Assembly (NCBI RefSeq): GCF_900141805.1
Contig: NZ_FQYN01000006.1
Coordinates: 62,001 to 126,000, forward strand
DNA length: 64,000 nucleotides
From: Hymenobacter daecheongensis DSM 21074
GTDB taxonomy: Bacteria; Bacteroidota; Bacteroidia; Cytophagales; Hymenobacteraceae
Direction: 5' to 3'
Position 1 is the first letter of the stretch. Every line of letters begins with the position of its first letter. A program made the translations under genes and the position numbers. Under the pieces are notes generated by a model that was not told the origin of the DNA, did no database searches, and saw only the letters and a program-made list of their open reading frames with translations. Shown in pieces: positions 59,116 through 64,000 of this stretch.

Positions 59116-59435
59116 TGCGTCTGCGCTGCTCCCTTGCCCGCGCGCCCGGTTGCCTGACGCGGTGGTCAGATGGCGGCGGGCAGCAGCGCATCGTGGCAAA
59201 GCTGGAGCAGCTGCTCGGGCAGTGCGCGGCGCTGGAAACCCGCATCCGGGAAAGCCGCCGACTGGTTCAGCCGCTGCCGCAAACTGCCCTGCGCGAGGCC
59301 CTGGCCCCGCCGGCGGGGGCGGTGGCGGCGGCCGAACACGCACCCGAGGCCGCCGCCGCCCGCCGCGGCCGCCCGCGCAAGCCGGTGTTTCAGGAAGGCC
59401 AGCAGATGGATTTCGACGGCCTGCTGTTCGAGTAG
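59115..59435 (+). pseudogene. 3' remnant of a type I restriction specificity (hsdS) gene
   Basis: From about 59172 the frame reads GQQRIVAKLEQLLGQCAALE, then RIRESRRLVQPLPQTALREA and a C-terminal RGRPRKPVFQEG. This is the conserved C-terminal helix and tail of HsdS subunits. Full HsdS is 400-600 residues; both target-recognition domains are missing and no hsdM or hsdR gene is nearby. The first 18 codons of the frame are not HsdS-like. A REP-like repeat pair follows the stop codon. Confidence 0.7.
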
Positions 59436-59440
59436 GTGGC

Positions 59441-59516
59441 CAGCCGCGTAGCGAAGTTGTGGCAGGTATGTGGGCGGTGCCCTAGTTGCTGAGTCGCGTA
59501 GCGGCGACAGGTGAAT
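59441..59516 (+). repeat. Two direct copies of the AGCCGCGTAGCGG repeat
   Basis: Degenerate copies at 59441-59472 and 59492-59516, both in plus orientation, are related to the cluster at 42570-42741. They lie just after the hsdS remnant. Confidence 0.65.
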
Positions 59517-59587
59517 ATTGAACCGTGCAACCGGCACTCACTTGGCCTTGCCAGTTGGGCAGACGTGCGCAATGCAACTGCTGGCGC

Positions 59588-60412
59588 TTAGTGCTTACTT
59601 GGAAGAACTGAGCGAGATGGGGTAGTACAGTTAAAATTTGAGAGTCTACTTGTCATCTCCTTACGATAGGGAAGAGGCGTTATGCAGTTTATGCAGGAGG
59701 CATCCAGAAGTATTGCTGCTGATCGGATGTCGTTGTTCGTATCAGTCTTAAGGATAAAGCAGTGCGGATACTTCCGCAATGCCCTCACAATCAGATTTTG
59801 ATTGGTAGCGGGCTGTAAATGGTGGTCTATGTCATTGAAGGTAAGATTAAGCGCTAGCGTGCGGTTGCCTTCTGTGGCACGTTTAAGCGTGTCGTTGGGT
59901 ACTACGGCCTGCGCTCTGGCGATAATGTCCAAGGCGGCAGCCTTTACCAAGTCATCAATTTCCTGTTTAAGAGCAGAGTTGGCCATTTCTATTCCAAAGC
60001 CGTGGCTCATAATGCTTCGTTTAAGCGTTGACGAGTCATGCTGTGCCACCGCCAGTAAAAAATTGTCGTCGGCTTCTGGGGCAACATTGTAGCGTATTTG
60101 CGAATCAGTGATTTGATACCAGCCCGATTGCCGCATCAAGGTTACTACCGCTTCATGAGTGGTTTTTACTCGTTGCTTTTTATCAATTAGGATAACACCG
60201 TACACCAACAGCGGCAACAAACCAACTATGACTAGGCTAGGGAGGCGCCACCGGGGCCAAGCCTCGGATTCATGCAAACCATATGCTTCGATCACCTTGT
60301 AAAATGCCAGCGCTAGAGTGGGAGCGAGCAACAAATACAGCAATAGCAAAGTCCCTCCCGGCGCATACCATAGAAACTTCACGTACTCACTAACCTGGCC
60401 TGCTTCGAGCAT
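59588..60412 (-). CDS. Membrane protein of unknown function next to patatin gene
   Basis: 274 residues. Two N-terminal membrane helices (about 16-38 and 55-75) are followed by a soluble domain of about 200 residues, probably outside the cytoplasm, with DDNFLLAVAQHDSSTLKR and an RTLALNLTFNDIDHH segment. I do not recognise the domain. It starts 33 nt after the stop of the patatin-like gene on the same strand, so the two are likely an operon and perhaps partners. Confidence 0.65.
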   Translation of the reverse strand: MLEAGQVSEYVKFLWYAPGGTLLLLYLLLAPTLALAFYKVIEAYGLHESEAWPRWRLPSLVIVGLLPLLVYGVILIDKKQRVKTTHEAVVTLMRQSGWYQITDSQIRYNVAPEADDNFLLAVAQHDSSTLKRSIMSHGFGIEMANSALKQEIDDLVKAAALDIIARAQAVVPNDTLKRATEGNRTLALNLTFNDIDHHLQPATNQNLIVRALRKYPHCFILKTDTNNDIRSAAILLDASCINCITPLPYRKEMTSRLSNFNCTTPSRSVLPSKH

Positions 60413-60445
60413 CGTAGTGCGAGTTAGAGTAAGAGAAAGGAAGTA

Positions 60446-62275
60446 TCACTGCAGCAAATCCACCTCCCGCAGTTCCTCCCGTATCTCATGCATTGCCTTT
60501 GCGTGCAGTGTGTCCAGCACCCGGCCTTTGGCAACCCAATAGTTGAGCCGGAGCCACCATTTGGCCGCGCCCTGTTTCGGGAATTGGCTGGGCAGCAGCC
60601 GCAGCAGCCGGTCGATACGGGCGCGAAGCAGGCGGCTTATCTCCCCGTCTAGCACGCTCGCAGCCATGCGCGCTGACGACCACGCAGGCGCCGGCACCTC
60701 TACGGCCGAGGAGCCGAGCAGCGGCAGAATCGGCAGGCGGGGGCCGCCGATACCGTCCGGACGGTTGGCGTGCCACTTGGCTATCTGCTCCGTGCTCAGA
60801 TGCTGGTGCCAGTTGGCGAATAGCGCATTGTTCTCGCCGCCAGGCGCGGGGTCGGCGGGCAGCGTGAACCACTGCCGCAGAAAACGCTGGCAGTTGCGGC
60901 GGCCCAGCTGGTAGTCGTGCTCCCGAAACGCCTGGTGCAAAAATCCGCCGAAGGCCCCCACGGTGGCACCCGCCAGGTGTGGCTGTTTGCCTTGGCGCCC
61001 TTCCCGAATGGGTGCCACCACAAAGCGGTTATGCACATCCAGGTCCAGGGCCCGTAGCAAATCTTCGGTTCGGAAACGGGCCTGATTCTGTAAGGCTGTG
61101 TATAGGGCCGGTATTACCTCGCGCATCTTCCGTCCCAGCGGTGCGTACAGGCCATCCTCCATATTGCTCGGGAAAGGGTCAATGAGCAACACTGCTCGGT
61201 CGGCCTTTTTGCCCTCCGGTTTGTTTTTGCCGTCCGCAATAAGGGTGCGACGCACCAGGTTCAGGGGCTCGTTGTCGGTCATTCCTCCATCCACAAACAA
61301 GTACGGTGCCCCGTTGGTATAGGGAGAGTCTTGGCTGGGGGCCCCGTGCCGCCGTACGTGCGCTGGCCGGGTGGGTTCTTTCTGCCACCAGGGTTGGTAG
61401 TGGTCGTAGTGCTGGTTAGTGAAACTAAGCTGCCGGTTGAGCAGCGCTATCGGAAAGGCTCCTGTGGCCAAGGCTGCTGTTTTCAGCAACTCCCAATTTG
61501 CGGTTTCGTTGGGCGTAAGCGGGGCAGTTGGAACTGACACGGGTAGTACCTTCAGGGAAACATTGGGGGCAATAGGGGTACTTGTCGTAGCAGCAATATC
61601 GTTCGGGGTGGGCTGGCTGGCAGAAGCTGGCTGCCGCAGCCGGAATTGGATGTGCTCGGCGTGGTCGGTGAAGCGCTGGGTAGCCCCGCCCGTCTGCGTC
61701 ACCTCATAGGTGAGACCATTGAGATTGGTCAGGGTAAGGTAAAAATCAAGCTGCTTTCCCAGCCAATCGGGCCAGCGAGGCGAAGCGGGCAGCGTCAGAG
61801 CCTCGTCGGCAATAGTCTGTAATACAGTGCAATTCAAGAGGCTTTCTAACTCTTCTAGGTTGCCGTAGCGGTTCAGGTCGCTGGTATCAAGCAGGGCCCG
61901 TATGTCAATCTTATGTACCCAGGCATCATAGAAGCGGCTGGTGTTGCCGTCGAGAACGGCAACGGCGGTAAGGGCAGCACACATTCCCCCGGCCGAGGCC
62001 CCACCCATTGTTTTGAGCCTTACTTGGTGAATAGGCTTGGCTTCCGGCCAGCCAAATGCCTCCTGCTGCAAGGCCGGATTATACCAGTTGTCAAGGGCCT
62101 CAAACAGAAAATTGATGACACCGGCTGTGTAAGCGCCCGCCGAGATGGCCCCGGCCATCACCAGCCCGATTTCAAATATGGGGGGCACTGGCTGCGAAGT
62201 TCCGCCGCTGTCGGGCTGCGTGGCCGCATCGGTAGCCGCTGAAGTAGCGGTGGTGGGGAGGGACATGGTTTCCAT
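60446..62275 (-). CDS. Patatin-like phospholipase, large form
   Basis: 609 residues, about twice a minimal patatin. EIGLVMAGAISAGAYTAGV replaces the usual GGGxRG oxyanion loop. The nucleophile elbow is GGASAGGMCAALTA (GxSxG, Ser near residue 93). The catalytic Asp is in FVDGGMTDNEPLNL near 325. The catalytic dyad is therefore intact, and lipid acyl hydrolysis is likely. The extra C-terminal half (about 380-609) has no domain I recognise. There is no signal peptide. The start is uncertain: ATG 62275 or 62266; a TTG at 62308 is also in frame. Confidence 0.85.
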   Translation of the reverse strand: METMSLPTTATSAATDAATQPDSGGTSQPVPPIFEIGLVMAGAISAGAYTAGVINFLFEALDNWYNPALQQEAFGWPEAKPIHQVRLKTMGGASAGGMCAALTAVAVLDGNTSRFYDAWVHKIDIRALLDTSDLNRYGNLEELESLLNCTVLQTIADEALTLPASPRWPDWLGKQLDFYLTLTNLNGLTYEVTQTGGATQRFTDHAEHIQFRLRQPASASQPTPNDIAATTSTPIAPNVSLKVLPVSVPTAPLTPNETANWELLKTAALATGAFPIALLNRQLSFTNQHYDHYQPWWQKEPTRPAHVRRHGAPSQDSPYTNGAPYLFVDGGMTDNEPLNLVRRTLIADGKNKPEGKKADRAVLLIDPFPSNMEDGLYAPLGRKMREVIPALYTALQNQARFRTEDLLRALDLDVHNRFVVAPIREGRQGKQPHLAGATVGAFGGFLHQAFREHDYQLGRRNCQRFLRQWFTLPADPAPGGENNALFANWHQHLSTEQIAKWHANRPDGIGGPRLPILPLLGSSAVEVPAPAWSSARMAASVLDGEISRLLRARIDRLLRLLPSQFPKQGAAKWWLRLNYWVAKGRVLDTLHAKAMHEIREELREVDLLQ

Positions 62276-62454
62276 CAGTAAGGAACTGTTGCAAATAGTG
62301 AGGAGCAACTAGCAGGTGCCTGAAGGTGCATCGTATCTGCGTTTCCTGCATCCGTGCGACCACTGAATTTTGCCCTGTCTGCCAGCCACTCAGGTGTCCA
62401 ATAGCAGCCACCTAGCCTTCACTATGCGGTTGTGGCGCTATGAACTCCACAAAA

Positions 62455-62474
62455 CAGCCCCGCTCACGGGGCTG
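62455..62474 (-). terminator. Terminator-like hairpin after the decayed paralog
   Basis: A perfect 8-bp stem (62455-62462 with 62467-62474) has a short T-run on the minus-strand side. It corresponds in sequence and position to the terminator at 57991-58030 after the intact copy. Confidence 0.7.
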
Positions 62475-62502
62475 CTCCTTTCCGGCACCAACAGAAACTT
62501 AC

Positions 62503-63021
62503 TCCATCGGCGGCGCGTCCCCATTGCCGGAGTTAGCGGCAACTCTTGTGGCCTGCCCGGCCACTTTGCGGGCCTTAGCTTCGGCGCTGCGGCCATAGCC
62601 TTGTGTGGGTAGACAACATCGGATGCGTGGCGATGAGCAGTTCCGTGGCAGGCCGGAAGTCGTCCTGCCGGTAGCGGCTCAGGTCCTGAATCTGCTGGGC
62701 GGTGGCGGCGGTAGTGGTTTTGGGCTTGTCGATGCCGTCGTTATAGGTCTGGGCAGCCAACTGTTGCAAGGCATCGGGGCCCAGGTTATAGCTCTTCAGG
62801 CAGGCCACGCGCTGAGTGCTGGCCTTGCTGATGGACGCGGCCTGCTCATTAAACGGCAGTTCACCCAAATTCAGGTTGGGTACCTCGTCGCGGAAGGCAT
62901 TGGCCAACTGCTGGCGCAGGTAGCATCCGCGCGTGGCGCGTGCCGCCAGAAGCGCCTCGTTAACCCAGAAAGCGGCTTGGCTGCTAGGCCAAACAAACTC
63001 GATGACGGATGGCAGACTCAT
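62503..63021 (-). pseudogene. Decayed, chimeric paralog of the 58058 gene
   Basis: On the minus strand the segment reads FNEQAASISKASTQRVACL, LKSYNLGPDALQQLA, TYNDGIDKPKT and DFRPATELLIATHPM, matching the C-terminal 100 residues of the intact gene. Near 62600 a short deletion shifts the frame, and the expected C-terminus (about 62503-62595) continues in another frame. The N-terminal part differs from the intact copy. The frame opens with an ATG that overlaps the stop of the dipeptidase gene (ATGA), so a shortened protein ending at 62575 (148 residues) might still be made. Confidence 0.7.
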
Positions 63022-64000
63022 GGGGCGGGGTCGTTGAAATGACGTTCCAGAAAGCGCCAGGCATTGCGCCAGAGCAGGTCGCGCACCCGCTCCCGCACGT
63101 TGTTAGGGTTAAGGGCATCGGCAGGATCCCACTTTCCATCGGCCAGCCCTGCCAGGCGCTGTACCAGGGCATCTTCCACATCGTCGAAGTCCAGCGCGGA
63201 GCGGCTGCACCTGAGTGGCGCAATCAGGCCGTCAAAATCGGAGCCGATGCACAGACAGCGCCAAGTGGCCGGCCCGCCCACGCGCACCATGTACAGAATC
63301 TGGTAGGCCAGGAATTTGAGATGTCGTCGGCGGGTGCGCTCAAGCCAGGAAATGCCGGCATCATCATCGGGGGTGGCGCGACCCATTTCCTGGTCCTCAG
63401 CCCACGCATCATCGGCCATCAGGTCTTCTTCATCTGCTACGTCGGCATCTTCGGCCGCATGTCGGCGCGGGTTTTCCAGCAGGGGGCGTTCTGGAATCAG
63501 CTCGTACTCAGCCCGGCTGAAAATTTCCTTGGCTGTTTTATTAACCCCGGCAATGCGCTTATCAAGCGATAAGCCAATCAGCCCCCTGGAACGGACGATT
63601 TCCTGAATGTCTTCGTCGTACAGATTAATGGACCAGCAGTTGAAATCCTCAGGGGTAACGCCCGGATTAAGCCCGCCCTGATGGTAGTGCACCACCACCA
63701 GATCAGGATCGGTGCGGTGGGGTAGGGCCTTGCGGATGCGCGGCGCGCGGGCACTGCAGCCGGTGGCAGCCCCGTGGCTAAAGATGATGGGCGCGGTCGT
63801 AAATTCCTGCGTCCGCAGGGCATAGTATTGAAGGCGGCTTTCCCGACTCATGTGCTTCACATCAATAAGCACCCCGGCACGCAGGGCTACCCGGATCAGA
63901 TCGGCTCCTACCGTTGTCAGCCCCGCCCTACGCGGATAAAAGCCCGGGTGGCGGGTGATAGGCATGGGCCCGACTTTCATGCGCATCCCAAAGGCGTGGG
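63018..64000 (-). CDS. M19-like (renal dipeptidase family) metallopeptidase, 5' end beyond window
   Basis: At least 327 residues; the frame stays open to the right edge, so the start is missing. LIDVKHMSRES, IIFSHGAAT and CIGSDFDGLIAP match the metal-binding and active-site blocks of membrane dipeptidases (peptidase family M19, amidohydrolase fold). The C-terminal NNVRERVRDLLWRNAWRFLE resembles the family's NPNNVREIAGGNFLRV-type ending loosely. A large acidic insertion (about EDADVADEEDLMADDAWAED) is unusual for M19. The substrate, probably a dipeptide or related amide, is unknown. Confidence 0.7.
   Translation of the reverse strand, partial: HAFGMRMKVGPMPITRHPGFYPRRAGLTTVGADLIRVALRAGVLIDVKHMSRESRLQYYALRTQEFTTAPIIFSHGAATGCSARAPRIRKALPHRTDPDLVVVHYHQGGLNPGVTPEDFNCWSINLYDEDIQEIVRSRGLIGLSLDKRIAGVNKTAKEIFSRAEYELIPERPLLENPRRHAAEDADVADEEDLMADDAWAEDQEMGRATPDDDAGISWLERTRRRHLKFLAYQILYMVRVGGPATWRCLCIGSDFDGLIAPLRCSRSALDFDDVEDALVQRLAGLADGKWDPADALNPNNVRERVRDLLWRNAWRFLERHFNDPAP

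Overview
The window is about 64 kb of GC-rich chromosome from a member of the Bacteroidota, most likely a Hymenobacter-like Cytophagales species. Four things point there. Many genes have a TAnnTTTG-type -7 promoter box. Two large secreted proteins end in type IX secretion (T9SS) sorting domains. The gene set includes a TonB receptor, DUF4142, DUF349 and DUF2795 proteins, lycopene cyclase and a bacterial kynurenine pathway. The intergenic spacers carry families of short palindromic repeats. I see no rRNA, tRNA, CRISPR array, intact insertion sequence or phage.

Layout. 1-7.4 kb: envelope sugar and lipid-carrier genes (two family 2 glycosyltransferases, a methyltransferase, a GT39-like enzyme, a large membrane protein) and two tandem paralogous lipoproteins. 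7.5-18 kb: kynurenine degradation, with an atypical SDR, 3-hydroxyanthranilate dioxygenase, ACMS decarboxylase, kynureninase, an unknown membrane protein, an AlkB-like oxygenase, a TonB-dependent receptor and kynurenine monooxygenase. Together these convert kynurenine to 2-aminomuconate semialdehyde; the first enzyme (tryptophan dioxygenase) is not in the window. 18-28 kb: a PAP2-like membrane protein, two T9SS-exported beta-propeller proteins, sigma-54 and AsnRS. 28-34 kb: a Rof-like Rho antiterminator, a GT-C-like membrane protein, and a polysaccharide O-acetylation module (MBOAT protein between two AlgJ/AlgX-like proteins).

34-51 kb: mostly housekeeping genes (UvrA, a self-inhibited Fic AMP transferase with a striking operator array, a TMEM175-type K+ channel, DUF4142 lipoproteins, PaaG-like hydratase, IspD, QueA, an orphan ABC permease, a LOG-type protein, an RBBP9-like hydrolase, lycopene cyclase, an ABC ATPase). 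51-57.7 kb: DUF2795, DUF349, EttA, then a compact three-gene overlapping operon that looks like a toxin-antitoxin-chaperone (TAC) system with a SecB-like third gene, then DoxX and VOC proteins. 58-64 kb: a more accessory region with an unknown gene and its decayed duplicate, a 3' remnant of a type I restriction specificity gene next to a 21-bp periodic repeat, a patatin-like phospholipase with a membrane partner, and an M19-like dipeptidase cut by the right edge.

The most interesting signals are the TAC-like operon (55.1-56.5 kb), the four-half-site operator of the fic gene, and the spacers. The spacers hold at least three kinds of interspersed repeat: nested REP-like palindromes, a repeat carrying a consensus -7 box upstream of two unrelated genes, and hairpins built of 7-8 nt words that reach into the starts and stops of neighbouring genes.
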